This document shows, piece by piece, positions 18,526 to 28,979 of a stretch of 64,000 nucleotides of DNA. Numbering within the stretch: the first letter of the stretch is position 1; every line of letters starts with the position of its first letter. The translations under genes were made by a program, and so were the position numbers. This stretch comes from Tritrichomonas foetus. Lineage: Eukaryota > Parabasalia > Tritrichomonadida > Tritrichomonadidae. Under the pieces are notes generated by a model. The model saw only the letters and a list, made by a program, of their open reading frames with translations, made no database searches and was not told the DNA's origin. The DNA lies in NCBI GenBank assembly GCA_001839685.1, contig MLAK01000549.1, positions 5,931 to 69,930 of the forward strand. Direction: 5' to 3'.

Positions 18526-20625
18526 TCATTGTTGTTGTTCAACTTCGCGGCTATAGAAAAGTATATAAGGAGCTTCACTCTCTCCCGCTGGTGGATCCTT
18601 CTGCATTACGCGATTATCATTAAATAGATACCACATTTGCCCTCTCTTTCCAAGTGCAGTATAGTGTCCAGCATCGAGGTTTCCGATATGGTTTGAAATT
18701 GCTCTCAAACTGTATTCGGCTTTCACTCCATTATCTTTAAAATATCGAGAAAGATCAATTTTATGAGGAATCGAAACAGGTGAATTATCTCTTTCAAATT
18801 TATTTCCAGATGCAAACCTTTTCAATTGAATGACCAAATTGAGAGGAAGATCGATTAATTGGACTTTATGAAAGGCACATGATTCATCACCACATTTCTC
18901 ACATCGCCATTTATTTTGGGTATCGAGTTGGATTTCACTGAAATAAGCTTGTACGAGTTCTTCAAGTGAAATTACTGTTGATATTGTTCGTATGCGATGG
19001 TCAAGGAAACCATATTGGCGATCTCCATAAGGTGCGGCTATCTCGACGATGATTTCTTCATTAACTGCAAATTGGTTCTCTTTTGATTTTGTGAAACGTT
19101 GAGGAGCTTCCTTGATTTTGAATGCTTTTGCTGCTTGTTTTCGATTTTTAGAATCGAAAAGTGGTTCGATACGATTCCAGACGGAAATCTCAAGATCATC
19201 TGTAGAAACTTCAACTCCAAGTGGAACTCTAACTAATATTGGTTTACAAAGTGACCGCTGACCGGAGAATAACTTGACAATTGCTAATCCTTCATTTTCT
19301 TCTTCATCAAAGCAAGAAGGAGCCTCTAAAGCGATCGCTTCGATGAATTCTGCTGTGAATGCTTGGGCAAGGCGCTGACCTGTGCGGGTTCGACCATACA
19401 AGATTACTGGTGTTTCCGGCACAACACTCAAGCGCTGCATCGGTTCCTCGAGGTTCCATGGAGAAAATATTATTCGTCGCGAAGCAGAAATTGGAAGTGA
19501 TAATGATGAAAATTTCTCAAGAACTGACGTTTTGTTTTGACATATTGCACATGTAGTTGTTGCTTCATCTGTCCCATAAAACAAAGGTGTGATTATCTCA
19601 TTATTTTCTTCGTGAAGAATATCAATGAAAAATGATGTAAATTCATGTGCATCTTGCTGAGAAGTATTCGCAAAGAATGGAATTTTATGACCGAAAGCTT
19701 GCTTGAAAAGTTTTGGATCATATGCTGATTTACTCTTTAGTATATTTTTATATAAAGTCTGAAAATTGAGAGATAGCTCCCCTTTTATAAAACTTTCAAT
19801 TTTGGAGGTGAAGTGAGGAAGTGAGAGAAAACTTTGAATTGATGCATTCATATAACAAGAATTTCCTAAATTTTTTAGTCCAACTATCTTTTGTTCTTGA
19901 TTTTTTTGATCTTTTTGTGGATTTTGTTTCGGTTGGTGAATTTTCGGTTCTTTTGGCGGCTTTGGAATTTCAACCTGAATTTCAAATTTATTAGCATAAT
20001 TCGATAAAATTTCAATTGTTGGAGCAGTCGTGTCGATTGGATTTTTATTATTTTGAGCAAAAATTCGAACAATATGTGCTTCTGGAATATCAAAATTCGC
20101 TCGAATTTGGGCAAGTAATGTATCGAATGATAAGGCGCGAGTTGTAGTTATCGACATTGGAGTCCCTCTGTAAGCGAAAGTAAGAGTTATCGGATAAATA
20201 TTTGCATTCCCAAGTATGTCAAACGCGCAGGTAACTTCAGGACCTCCTTCGTATTCAGAAATTAATCTGTCCCACGTATCTTTGCTGACTACGAAATAAT
20301 CCTTGTTTTGCTTCATATTTGGCTTGAGCTTGCCTTTGCGCTTGATGTCGTTGTTGTCGATTGGGTCTGGTGGAAAATTGGTTTTTGTCGAATCGCGGAA
20401 ATCGTCGATAAATTTGGCACTGAGAAGATAGCCAGTCTCGTCTGGACGAAAATTGGTATTGTTGATTTCGTCCATGAGGGCTTCAAATTCTTCCTTTAGG
20501 TTCGACATTTGAAATGAGGCCGATAAAACATTCAAAAAAATTGGGATTTTTACATGGGAAATTTTCTCATAGTTATCAAAAAGTGAACCAAAAATTTTGT
20601 CGAATTCTGAAGGAGGAAGTGCCAT
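18526..20625 (-). CDS. Ubiquitin-specific protease with DUSP and UBL domains
   Basis: 699 residues from the ATG at 20625 (the frame opens one codon earlier with GTG). Order: DUSP-like domain (about 45-132, ending DTWDRLISEYEGGPEV), ubiquitin-like fold (about 140-220), Pro/Gln/Lys linker, then the USP catalytic domain. Catalytic Cys257 lies in LKNLGNSCYMNA, His654 in NLDAGHYTAL, and Asp670 in FNDNRV. Two CxxC pairs (CAIC and CEKC) form the USP zinc site. The DUSP-UBL-USP order is that of the USP4/11/15 group. It removes ubiquitin from proteins, probably in cytoplasm or nucleus. All catalytic residues are present. TCACTA lies 13 bases upstream of the ATG. Confidence 0.92.
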   Translation of the reverse strand: MALPPSEFDKIFGSLFDNYEKISHVKIPIFLNVLSASFQMSNLKEEFEALMDEINNTNFRPDETGYLLSAKFIDDFRDSTKTNFPPDPIDNNDIKRKGKLKPNMKQNKDYFVVSKDTWDRLISEYEGGPEVTCAFDILGNANIYPITLTFAYRGTPMSITTTRALSFDTLLAQIRANFDIPEAHIVRIFAQNNKNPIDTTAPTIEILSNYANKFEIQVEIPKPPKEPKIHQPKQNPQKDQKNQEQKIVGLKNLGNSCYMNASIQSFLSLPHFTSKIESFIKGELSLNFQTLYKNILKSKSAYDPKLFKQAFGHKIPFFANTSQQDAHEFTSFFIDILHEENNEIITPLFYGTDEATTTCAICQNKTSVLEKFSSLSLPISASRRIIFSPWNLEEPMQRLSVVPETPVILYGRTRTGQRLAQAFTAEFIEAIALEAPSCFDEEENEGLAIVKLFSGQRSLCKPILVRVPLGVEVSTDDLEISVWNRIEPLFDSKNRKQAAKAFKIKEAPQRFTKSKENQFAVNEEIIVEIAAPYGDRQYGFLDHRIRTISTVISLEELVQAYFSEIQLDTQNKWRCEKCGDESCAFHKVQLIDLPLNLVIQLKRFASGNKFERDNSPVSIPHKIDLSRYFKDNGVKAEYSLRAISNHIGNLDAGHYTALGKRGQMWYLFNDNRVMQKDPPAGESEAPYILFYSREVEQQQ

Positions 20626-21014
20626 CACATGATTTAGTGATTTTTTCCGATTTCACTTATTTTTATCCGCTTGTATATATGTGATATCAATTTAATTCGT
20701 ATAAGTGAATGTATATACAAAAACTTTTTGAACAAAGAATATTGAATTTAGAATCTCCAATAAGATCCCAATTTTTTTTTACAAGAATGCAATACACAAT
20801 TTTAAGCAAATCCATGAAGAAGAACAAAAAATATTATTTTCCTCATTTGATCAGCAGTTTGAGAATTCACCAAGAAAAAAAAGTAAACGGTATCATAATT
20901 TTTTCAAAGAAAAGAATTACATCACTTTTTGATGGATATTTTGACCATACCTACCCACTTTTTAAATTGTTTATTAATTATATTCCTCATAAAAAGTTTG
21001 TCAATAAAAATTAA
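20626..21014. other. Divergent promoter region
   Basis: 389 bp between the deubiquitinase and the amylase-like gene. An AT-rich frame at 20709-21014 abuts the downstream ATG but looks like non-coding leader. Confidence 0.5.
20635..20640 (-). promoter_or_regulatory. Candidate initiator (TCACTA)
   Basis: Exact match to TCA(+1)Py(T/A)(T/A); the A is 13 bases before the ATG at 20625, the usual short 5' leader of trichomonads. Confidence 0.4.
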
Positions 21015-23150
21015 ATGAGCGAAGAAAAAGAGAATACCATCACATATGTTCCTCGCTCACCGAGCAACATTACTAAAATCTTGATCAACGAATCAACATC
21101 TCGATCAGTCAAAGTCTACAAACAGCACGAACTTTATCGGAGGAGATATATGCGCGAAATATGGGAAACGATCAACGGCACGGATTATCTCATCACAATT
21201 GCGGATGATTCTGCTGCGATAGATATGCTTAACAGGACTTCGCCAAAGCACAAGATCAACGGTCAACACAAACTCACATTAACGCGGGAGGAAATCGAGG
21301 AGCTGATGAGCCGCGACCCAAGAAGGCCGTTCCTCCACTACACAAGCCCTGGAGTCATCAAACCGCAGTCCATGGCTATCGTCAGAAGATACGAGCTTTT
21401 ACGACTAAACAGATTATTATCGCAAGGAAAAGGCGGAAACTTCAGTCCAGCCGGGGCTCTGGCACGCAGCAGGTACCATGGCCTGTCATCGTCGTACAAC
21501 AGGCAGTCACTGTCACAAAGATATCCGGTTGGAAGGAAACTTGGCCAACAGAAAAATCAAAAAGGAAACGGAGAAGAAGAAATTTACGAAGAAATAGAAG
21601 AAGAAGAGATCATCGAAAACGAAGCACTCTTTAACGAAGAAGAAGAAAATTTGGATGATCTCCGAAGAAATCTCAATTTCCTGGAGGACCATGGAAGTGA
21701 AGATGAAGAATGTCCTCATGACGAAAACAACAACCAGAATGACCTAAATGAAGAAGAAAACCAAAATGCACATAATCACAATGAAGCAAATCAAGATGGT
21801 CAAAACCAAGGTGAAAATACAGAAAATCAAGATGGTCAAAACCAAGGTGAAAATGATGGTGAAAATAAAGCAAATGGTCTAAATAATGGTGAAAATGATG
21901 GTCAAAACCAAGGTCAAAATGATGGTCTGAACCGATATGAAAATGAAGAAGGTCAAAATCATAATCAAGGTGAAAATGCTGAATCTAATACTGAAAATAT
22001 AAATAATTCTCAGAATCAAAATGATAATATAATTGATGATCAAAATGCACAGAGCAGATCAGTTCAATTGCATGATTTCATCGAAAACGAAGAAGAAGAA
22101 GTTGATATTGAGCGCGATCTCCACTTGGACATCGAATATCCACCTGGTTTTGGTCCAAACAGCCTTGGCATTGACGCTTTCGCTCTCCAAAGAGAAGCCC
22201 TTACTGAAGATTCCAGCGATGATGGTGATGAGCGACCCTGCAACTGTGGAAGCTCAATAGACGGCTACGCCGATACAGTTCTTCAAATCTACCTCTCTGA
22301 TTTCATACCGACAGTTAATCAGCTCTTCCACGGCGATTTCACTCTTCTTACTGTACCAAAAGCTGAATTTGACAACTTAAAGGCTAAAGGATTTGACTGG
22401 ATTCTTTTCGAAGACTTACCAAAAGATATTAACTTCAAAGAACTTAGCCAAATTTTACATAATTCACGATTAAGACTTATTGCTGATTATGTTTCAGATG
22501 AAGTTTTAGATTACTTTGATGGTGTACGTGTTAATTCTGAAGATTTACTCCATCATTGTCGTTCATTGTACCCACGTAAGACTTACATCACCAAATTCCA
22601 AACAGATGCAACATATTTCTATAACGAGAGACCAATTATGTCTCTTCGTGAAAGGAATCCAATAGAATTCGCAAACAGTGTCAACAACGTAAATGAGGAT
22701 CTTCGCCCTCATTTCTTGCATTATATGAATAAACAAGATTTGGACTTCAATTATCGATCAGCCAGAACAGCTGCAGCAATGCTTTTGACTTTACCTGGAA
22801 TGCGTGTTGTTAATTTCAGAGACTTAGGTATGGTTGATTTAATTCTTATCGTACTTTCAAAGAAGGCCCTTCGAAGAGGCGTTTTTTCTTTAGTAAATAT
22901 TACTTCTAATGGTAATATGGTTGCTTGGAAATACACAAGAGGCCAACAACATATTTTAATTGCAGCAAACTTTGGTTTGGCACAAGTAACTGGCCACATC
23001 ATTTGCGAAGATGCACCAATGAGTGATGGAAAAATCAAAGTCGTCGATATTCTCACACAGACAACGTATATGAGGGATCCCAAGGAATTAAGAACAACCG
23101 GTCTTACTGTCATTCTTTACGAATATGAAATTCAGATTTTTGAATACTAA
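21015..23150 (+). CDS. Asn/Glu-rich protein with degenerate GH13 (alpha-amylase-like) C-terminal domain
   Basis: 711 residues. The N-terminus (1-180) is basic and unrecognised; 185-370 is acidic then Asn/Gln/Gly-rich low complexity; 422-711 resembles a shrunken alpha-amylase fold. Landmarks: VLQIYLSDF (strand 1), LKAKGFDWILF (strand 2), SRLRLIADYV (strand 3), YFDGVRVN (strand 4), RTAAAMLLTLPGMRVVNF (the LLTLPGTPV helix and strand 8), GNMVAWKYTRGQQHILIAANFG (domain C). The strand-4 nucleophile Asp is Asn507, and the acid Glu and NHD residues have no clear counterpart. Inactive GH13 folds are known in 4F2hc and rBAT, but no membrane segment is seen here. Binding or scaffold role inferred. Stop is TAAA. 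Confidence 0.62.
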   Translation: MSEEKENTITYVPRSPSNITKILINESTSRSVKVYKQHELYRRRYMREIWETINGTDYLITIADDSAAIDMLNRTSPKHKINGQHKLTLTREEIEELMSRDPRRPFLHYTSPGVIKPQSMAIVRRYELLRLNRLLSQGKGGNFSPAGALARSRYHGLSSSYNRQSLSQRYPVGRKLGQQKNQKGNGEEEIYEEIEEEEIIENEALFNEEEENLDDLRRNLNFLEDHGSEDEECPHDENNNQNDLNEEENQNAHNHNEANQDGQNQGENTENQDGQNQGENDGENKANGLNNGENDGQNQGQNDGLNRYENEEGQNHNQGENAESNTENINNSQNQNDNIIDDQNAQSRSVQLHDFIENEEEEVDIERDLHLDIEYPPGFGPNSLGIDAFALQREALTEDSSDDGDERPCNCGSSIDGYADTVLQIYLSDFIPTVNQLFHGDFTLLTVPKAEFDNLKAKGFDWILFEDLPKDINFKELSQILHNSRLRLIADYVSDEVLDYFDGVRVNSEDLLHHCRSLYPRKTYITKFQTDATYFYNERPIMSLRERNPIEFANSVNNVNEDLRPHFLHYMNKQDLDFNYRSARTAAAMLLTLPGMRVVNFRDLGMVDLILIVLSKKALRRGVFSLVNITSNGNMVAWKYTRGQQHILIAANFGLAQVTGHIICEDAPMSDGKIKVVDILTQTTYMRDPKELRTTGLTVILYEYEIQIFEY
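21790..21995 (+). repeat. In-gene tandem repeat coding for DGQNQGEN
   Basis: About ten imperfect units of GATGGTCAAAACCAAGGTGAAAA-like sequence encode runs such as DGQNQGEN and NDGENKANGLN. This is the low-complexity linker between the N-terminal and amylase-like parts. Confidence 0.85.
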
Positions 23151-23517
23151 AAATTAATCACTGACGATTTTTGATTTTGTAATCTAAACTGTTGTACAAA
23201 AATTTTCTTTGGTAGACAAATGATGAATATGTGAGGAAATGAATTTGCCTAATTAAATAGAAGGATATTAAAAGAAATATGAGTAATCCTAATAGTAAAA
23301 TTGATAACATAGAAATCATATCAACTAAAGCATGAGTTTTTTCTAAAAGATGACATAACAAACTCTCTTTGTTGATGTAAAATTTCCAATTTAAATCTTA
23401 TGAAAAAATTTTACCTATTTTGACCTTTGTTTGATATCTCACTTCACAATTACCGTACTGATAGGAATAAGAGCCAATCAAAAAGTTTCCTCTGAAAAAG
23501 TTTTTTATTAAACGTAA
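23151..23517. other. Spacer, nothing firmly supported
   Basis: 367 bp. A minus-strand frame encoding one hydrophobic helix (23158-23361, first codon TTG) is present but not convincing. Confidence 0.45.
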
Positions 23518-26500
23518 ATGTCGAAAAATGATTCAAAAAACATCCAAGTTTTAAAATGGTTGGAAAAAGACCGAGCATCTATTAGGAATCACCTAAATAA
23601 ATCTTTGATTCTGGGCTTAAAAGACATCAAAAATCCTTTATTTTTATCAAATTGCAAATATCTAGACGACGACGAGGATTCAAAGAAAAACATATTCATA
23701 AAACCATATACAGAAAAATGCAAACGATTAGAAATAAATTCTGACGAAATACCAAAAAAGGATTTCAATTTAGATCGAAAAATTGTATTTAAGTCTCAAA
23801 TTCAAGAGCCAAATGGAAATATAGAGATGAATTTAGATATTCAAGTTGATCCAGCAGGATCTTTTTTTATTGGACATAATTTTGATGATGATAAAAAAAT
23901 TTTGTATGATCCAAAATTATCTCAATTTAAAGTGAAAGAAGAAGAAGTACTTTTAACATCACTTGTTTCATTTGAAACAAATTTCAATTTTGTTGAACCT
24001 GTGGTCTGCAGCGCTTTCTTATTTTCTGATCACAAAATCACATCAGAAATTTGGCATTTTGTTCCTGATCAAACCCTTCCATTTTTTGAAAGATATAACT
24101 TAAAAGTAAATTCTAATCATAATGTGTCTTTTCGACACCTTAATTATTATGCTGATAAAAGTAAAGTATATTTTGTTGTTGTATTAAATAGATGCCTGCA
24201 ATCGAAAAATGGAATTATTTGTAATAAATTTTATTCCAAAGGTTCCAATTCACTATTAAAAGATGCTAATCAATCAGTTACAAAATCATGGCCAAAAAAC
24301 GCAAATTTATATTCTTCGTTTGCAATTACTTTTGTTTCACTTTCTGATTTAATTTTTTATCAAAGTGGTATTACTCTTCCCGAACCTTTTGAAATTTTTT
24401 CAACACCAACATGTGATTTTATTGATAATTTAATTAATGATACACCATCATCTACCAGAAAAAGTTTTGGATTTAAAATTAAATTTATTGCGAATACTCG
24501 TAAAATTCAAGATCTGAATGTTCTTGTGAATGAAGGATATTCTATTCTTGAATCATTAAATCCACTTCCACTTGAGCCTATTCTTCATTTCCACAATAAA
24601 TTTATTATTGTTCTCAAAAACGTTCGTTTTAAATCCTCTCCTGAAGTAAAATCAACATCAGTTTTTGCGAAACTATCCCTTCGGTTAGGATTAACTGGAA
24701 AAGGAATTGCAGTTCTGAAAAATCGATATAATAATGAGTATGTTAATCGTGTTTGGACAAATTGCGAATATAAAGTGAAGATTCCAACATTCAATGAAAC
24801 TTTTGTGATTGAATTGCCATATGATGTTGATCCCAATACTTGTATTTTTATCGAATATTATGGTCCAAAAAGAAAAGGTCATGATAAGCCATTTTTATTC
24901 GGTTATTCAATACTTCAGCTATTCAATGATGAAATCTTTATCCATGATGGTTTACATCATATTCCAGTTATATATAAAGGACAAGATCCATCACAAGTTG
25001 TTTCAAATCCGAACAATGAAGTTTGTATTGAAACCATCCTTCATAGCTCCATATATTATAATAATCATTCACTCAATTCCATCATAAAATTCAAATATGA
25101 TAACAATTCTATGAATGGAAATAATCATCCTGATTTCTTAGGACTAGAAAATGTTGATTCCGAAATTATATTGAGGAATTTATATCTTATTATTGATTCC
25201 CTGATTCATTATTTCATTCAATATACAAATGAAGTTATTAAAGCTTTTGAGATCATTGTCAAAAAAATTCAACCAATTTATGAAGGATTTGATACATTTT
25301 TGAAAGAATTTGCCATTGACTATGCTTTTTGGAATGATGATAATACTCAAAATTTCTCCCAAGTTCTACTAAAAGAATGGAGCATGATTATGAGTAATGA
25401 CAAAGAAAAAATTGGATCTGAAAGATTTGATATATATTTAGCTGACTTTTTCTTTATTCTGATTATCAAGTCTCTTATGAGATCCAATAATACAGATATT
25501 GACAATCCTCTTATAGAATTTACTAAATCACTCAGTGAATCAGTTGAGCCATTGACTAATTCTGGTTTAATGCAAGCTAAGAAATTATGTAAATCATTTG
25601 GTTATTTTTTGACAATGTTATTTGATCTTGGTTTCTGTTCATTATCAATAAATCTTATTGATGTTATAGTAAAAGCCTTAAGTGATAGTCCAAATTATCA
25701 TATTGTATTAGTTCACTTTATTGAATATGCCTTCCAACCAAGACTATTAGTATCTTCTATGTTTTTCTTTCCAAAGATAATTGAAATCATCATATTGTTA
25801 ATTTACAAGGCCAAAGATAATACTGATTCACAACCATTGCAATCATTTTTCAGTATTCTTTTAAAAATATTTTCTCAGTTAGATGAATATCTTCAGGAAG
25901 AAATTGCTTCAAAACTATTATGCACACTATCAATCTTGAATCCGCTCCCCGATACTTTTTTTGCAAATTTACATGATATTCAACCAATTTTATTATTTTA
26001 TGTTTTTATAATTACGTATTCAACTAAAGAAAATTTCATAGAATGGTGGGAAAAATCAAATCATGACAATATGTTTAGTTCAATGCATACTTTACTTAAT
26101 AAGATTAAAAGGTCTGCCTTATTTGAAAACACCAATCAATCCAATTATTTCCAAGAAATTGAAAACACGTATAACAAACCACGAGCAGCTAAAACAGTAA
26201 ATACAAGAATCTATCTGGCACAACATAAGAAAGCTAATTTTTTATCTAAATCAATTAGTACCGATTTGCGAATTCCAGAAAAAAGGAAGGAAGAAATTTT
26301 ATATTCTACGCAGCATGGAATTTTACACATTGTGGAAATATTAAGTGAAATTGAACTAGAAAATGATGAAAAAATGAGTGAGAAAAACTCTTCTATTCCT
26401 CTTTATAATCCAAATAATAAGCTTTCAACATTCTCTCAAATTACTAAAATAATTTATCACCTACTATGCTCTGATATAGCAGTTGATTTCATTCAGCCAA

Positions 26501-28191
26501 TCATAAATTTATGTTGTCGAATTGCTGCTTCAAATATTGAGAAATTATTTTATCAATGCTGCCCTGTTTTACCAAGAATCCTTTCTAAAGTGCTTTCACT
26601 TGGAAAAACAGATAATTTCTGCTATAATTTATTTATATCTATTTTCAACGCCGATCGAAGAATACATAAAAACAATCATCGATCTATTTCGATTTGTATT
26701 AGATCATTTTTCATTGATGAAAGTTTCATCGCCGATGTTAATGTCTCTGCTATTTGTGATTTAATTCAAAATATCAAAATAATTAATGAACAACTTGCCA
26801 ATCAAAATATTGATTATGAAGCCAAAGCTGATTTATTATTTGAGGAAAGTAGATTATTAGTTCTTTCTCCAGATTCCCAAATACAAGTTTTGGATATGTT
26901 AGCTAATCTTCACAAACAAAATGAATATTATGAAGAAGAGGTTCAAGTTCTGATTCTCGAGGCTGCCATTATACTGGAATATTTGAACTTACACAAAAAG
27001 CTACCAATGTCTCTTTTCAGTAATTGTAATTCGATTCATGCATCAGATATATTTCAAGGAATTTGCTCAGTTTACCAGTTGGCAGCCTGTCCAGATAATA
27101 TTGTCCAAGATATGCTAACAGTCCCTTCTTATTGCGATTCTAATTCTTTTACATGGTATTCCTTCATTGATAAAATAAACTATATTATTAACAGATGCCA
27201 CCAGGAAAATCTATTAGAAACCGCAACACTTTTAATTGATGTAATATGGCCCTTTATTGAGCCTAATCAAATGTATTTAACAACATCCACCATACTTCAG
27301 AACGAAGCTGATATCATGAAAGAGTTATCAGAAATCCCACCAGATCAGGATCGATTCTTTGGTCATTATTTCAAAGTTACATTTTATGGGAATATTTTGG
27401 GAAATTTCGATGGAAGTACCTATATTTATCGAGAGAAAAAACTTACTCATTTATTTGAACTAACAACAAGAATTATGAAATATTATCAAAGTATTCATGG
27501 TGAAGACAAAATCGAATTGATTAAAGAAAGTGGAACTATTGATGTCTCCACATTAAATGAAAATAAAGGATATATTCAAATAACTTTTATTGAACCATAT
27601 TTCAACAAATCCAATCGCTCAAATCGCAAAACCAATCATGAAAAATGTCACAACATAACTCAATTTTATTTTGATACACCTTTTACCAAAGATAGTCATA
27701 AAGCTCAAGGAAATGTTGATCAGCAATGGTTATGCAGAACAGTACTTACAGTTAAAACATCAATGCCATTTTGTTTGAAGAGACAAAAGGTTTTGAGGGA
27801 AAATATCAATACATTTGAACTTCAACCAATCAGAGTTGCTTATCGTCAACTTAGAGATAGGACTATTCAACTCCAATCGGCAATTGATATCAATGATTAT
27901 CGAAATATTCAGCAATTGCTTCATGGATCACTTTTGGTCCAAGTAAATGAAGGTCCAGTAAAAATGGCAGAAGTATTTCTAAAATCAAATAATTTGAATG
28001 ATGATAAAAACAATGAAAAATATATCATGAAAATGAAAAATGCTTTTCAAGATTTTATATCAACTTTAAATGATGGAATTGAAAAACATTCAATATATGT
28101 CGGAGAGAATCCTATGTTTATTCCACTTCAGAGGGAATTAGAAACAAGTTTCTTTTCTCTAAAAGAACAAATTGACATGTATATATCATAA
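23518..28191 (+). CDS. DOCK-family Rho GTPase exchange factor
   Basis: 1557 residues. A C2-like DHR-1 domain lies at about 353-490 (HFHNKFIIVLKNVRF to HHIPVIY), then helical repeats, then the DHR-2 catalytic domain at about 1130-1557. DHR-2 is diagnosed by FKVTFYGNILG (about 1284), YIYREKKLTHLFELT, ITQFYFDTPFTKD, GNVDQQWLCRTVLTV and the late FELQPIRVAYRQL block. DOCK proteins activate Rac or Cdc42 GTPases through DHR-2, and DHR-1 binds phosphoinositides. No SH3 or PH domain is seen, which with the layout resembles the DOCK-C/D or SPIKE1 type. It would drive actin remodelling, for example in amoeboid change or phagocytosis. Stop is TAAA. Confidence 0.9.
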   Translation: MSKNDSKNIQVLKWLEKDRASIRNHLNKSLILGLKDIKNPLFLSNCKYLDDDEDSKKNIFIKPYTEKCKRLEINSDEIPKKDFNLDRKIVFKSQIQEPNGNIEMNLDIQVDPAGSFFIGHNFDDDKKILYDPKLSQFKVKEEEVLLTSLVSFETNFNFVEPVVCSAFLFSDHKITSEIWHFVPDQTLPFFERYNLKVNSNHNVSFRHLNYYADKSKVYFVVVLNRCLQSKNGIICNKFYSKGSNSLLKDANQSVTKSWPKNANLYSSFAITFVSLSDLIFYQSGITLPEPFEIFSTPTCDFIDNLINDTPSSTRKSFGFKIKFIANTRKIQDLNVLVNEGYSILESLNPLPLEPILHFHNKFIIVLKNVRFKSSPEVKSTSVFAKLSLRLGLTGKGIAVLKNRYNNEYVNRVWTNCEYKVKIPTFNETFVIELPYDVDPNTCIFIEYYGPKRKGHDKPFLFGYSILQLFNDEIFIHDGLHHIPVIYKGQDPSQVVSNPNNEVCIETILHSSIYYNNHSLNSIIKFKYDNNSMNGNNHPDFLGLENVDSEIILRNLYLIIDSLIHYFIQYTNEVIKAFEIIVKKIQPIYEGFDTFLKEFAIDYAFWNDDNTQNFSQVLLKEWSMIMSNDKEKIGSERFDIYLADFFFILIIKSLMRSNNTDIDNPLIEFTKSLSESVEPLTNSGLMQAKKLCKSFGYFLTMLFDLGFCSLSINLIDVIVKALSDSPNYHIVLVHFIEYAFQPRLLVSSMFFFPKIIEIIILLIYKAKDNTDSQPLQSFFSILLKIFSQLDEYLQEEIASKLLCTLSILNPLPDTFFANLHDIQPILLFYVFIITYSTKENFIEWWEKSNHDNMFSSMHTLLNKIKRSALFENTNQSNYFQEIENTYNKPRAAKTVNTRIYLAQHKKANFLSKSISTDLRIPEKRKEEILYSTQHGILHIVEILSEIELENDEKMSEKNSSIPLYNPNNKLSTFSQITKIIYHLLCSDIAVDFIQPIINLCCRIAASNIEKLFYQCCPVLPRILSKVLSLGKTDNFCYNLFISIFNADRRIHKNNHRSISICIRSFFIDESFIADVNVSAICDLIQNIKIINEQLANQNIDYEAKADLLFEESRLLVLSPDSQIQVLDMLANLHKQNEYYEEEVQVLILEAAIILEYLNLHKKLPMSLFSNCNSIHASDIFQGICSVYQLAACPDNIVQDMLTVPSYCDSNSFTWYSFIDKINYIINRCHQENLLETATLLIDVIWPFIEPNQMYLTTSTILQNEADIMKELSEIPPDQDRFFGHYFKVTFYGNILGNFDGSTYIYREKKLTHLFELTTRIMKYYQSIHGEDKIELIKESGTIDVSTLNENKGYIQITFIEPYFNKSNRSNRKTNHEKCHNITQFYFDTPFTKDSHKAQGNVDQQWLCRTVLTVKTSMPFCLKRQKVLRENINTFELQPIRVAYRQLRDRTIQLQSAIDINDYRNIQQLLHGSLLVQVNEGPVKMAEVFLKSNNLNDDKNNEKYIMKMKNAFQDFISTLNDGIEKHSIYVGENPMFIPLQRELETSFFSLKEQIDMYIS

Positions 28192-28418
28192 AAATAATAA
28201 TATTCGAAAATAATCTTTATTTTATATTTCAAAATATTGTCCTTTTCTATGGAAACCAAAGTTATATTGGATATTAAGTTCTAATCTATAATGATTAGAA
28301 ATCTAGGACAACATGAGATCTCATGAAGAAATGACCAAATATTATCAGAAATTTTGAATTTTATTCAAAAAAAAAATTGTGGCCTTGATGACGGTTAGAG
28401 TATGGCCATTTTGATAAA

Positions 28419-28979
28419 ATGGGCGTTGATATGAATCATAGAGTGCTGAGAAAGACACGGCGCGAGCCCAAGTCCCAAAACGTACAATTGAAGATGCTCT
28501 TCAACTTGTACAGTTTCATTGCCCGTCGTTCTGGCAGTGAATTTAATAAGAAAGTTGCACATCGTCTTTGCTTATCCAACACAAACCGTCGTCCTTTATC
28601 CGTTTCCAGACTTTCAGTCGCACTTAAAGAAAAGGACCAAGACACAATTGCTGTTGTCGTCGGAAAGATCGTCAATGACGAACGTTTGCTCGAAGTTCCA
28701 AAGATGAGAGTTGTTGCTCTCAACTTTTCAGAAACAGCTCGTGCTAGAATTGTCGCAGCCGGCGGAGAATGCCTCACATTCGACCAATTGGCTCTCCTCA
28801 GACCAACTGGCGAAAACTGCCTCCTTCTCGAAGGCGACCGCAAACGCCGCGAAGCTGTCAAGCATTTCGGACAAGCCCCAGGTGACGACAACAGCGCTGC
28901 ACGTCCAAAGGTGAGATCACATGGCCGTAAATTCGAAAGGGCCCGCGGACGCAGGAAGTCAAGGTTGTACCACGTTTAA
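28419..28979 (+). CDS. RPL18: 60S ribosomal protein L18 (eL18)
   Basis: 186 residues, full length for the family. Clear eL18 signature: an N-terminus of MGVDMNHR, then KSQNVQLKMLFNLYSF, SNTNRRPLSVSRL, VPKMRVVALNFSETAR and the basic RARGRRKSRLYHV end. It sits in the large ribosomal subunit. The codons are richer in G/C than the surroundings, as expected of a highly expressed gene. The leader has CCATTTTG 10-17 bases before the ATG, and the stop is TAAA, the trichomonad polyadenylation context. Confidence 0.97.
   Translation: MGVDMNHRVLRKTRREPKSQNVQLKMLFNLYSFIARRSGSEFNKKVAHRLCLSNTNRRPLSVSRLSVALKEKDQDTIAVVVGKIVNDERLLEVPKMRVVALNFSETARARIVAAGGECLTFDQLALLRPTGENCLLLEGDRKRREAVKHFGQAPGDDNSAARPKVRSHGRKFERARGRRKSRLYHV

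Noticed and set aside
20709..21014. Plus-strand frame ending exactly at the amylase-like gene's ATG
   Set aside because: Phe/Ile/Lys bias of AT-rich leader sequence; the downstream ATG starts a clear protein.
23158..23361. Minus-strand frame coding one hydrophobic helix
   Set aside because: Its first codon is TTG, the first ATG leaves only 53 residues, and AT-rich sequence readily gives Leu/Ile runs.
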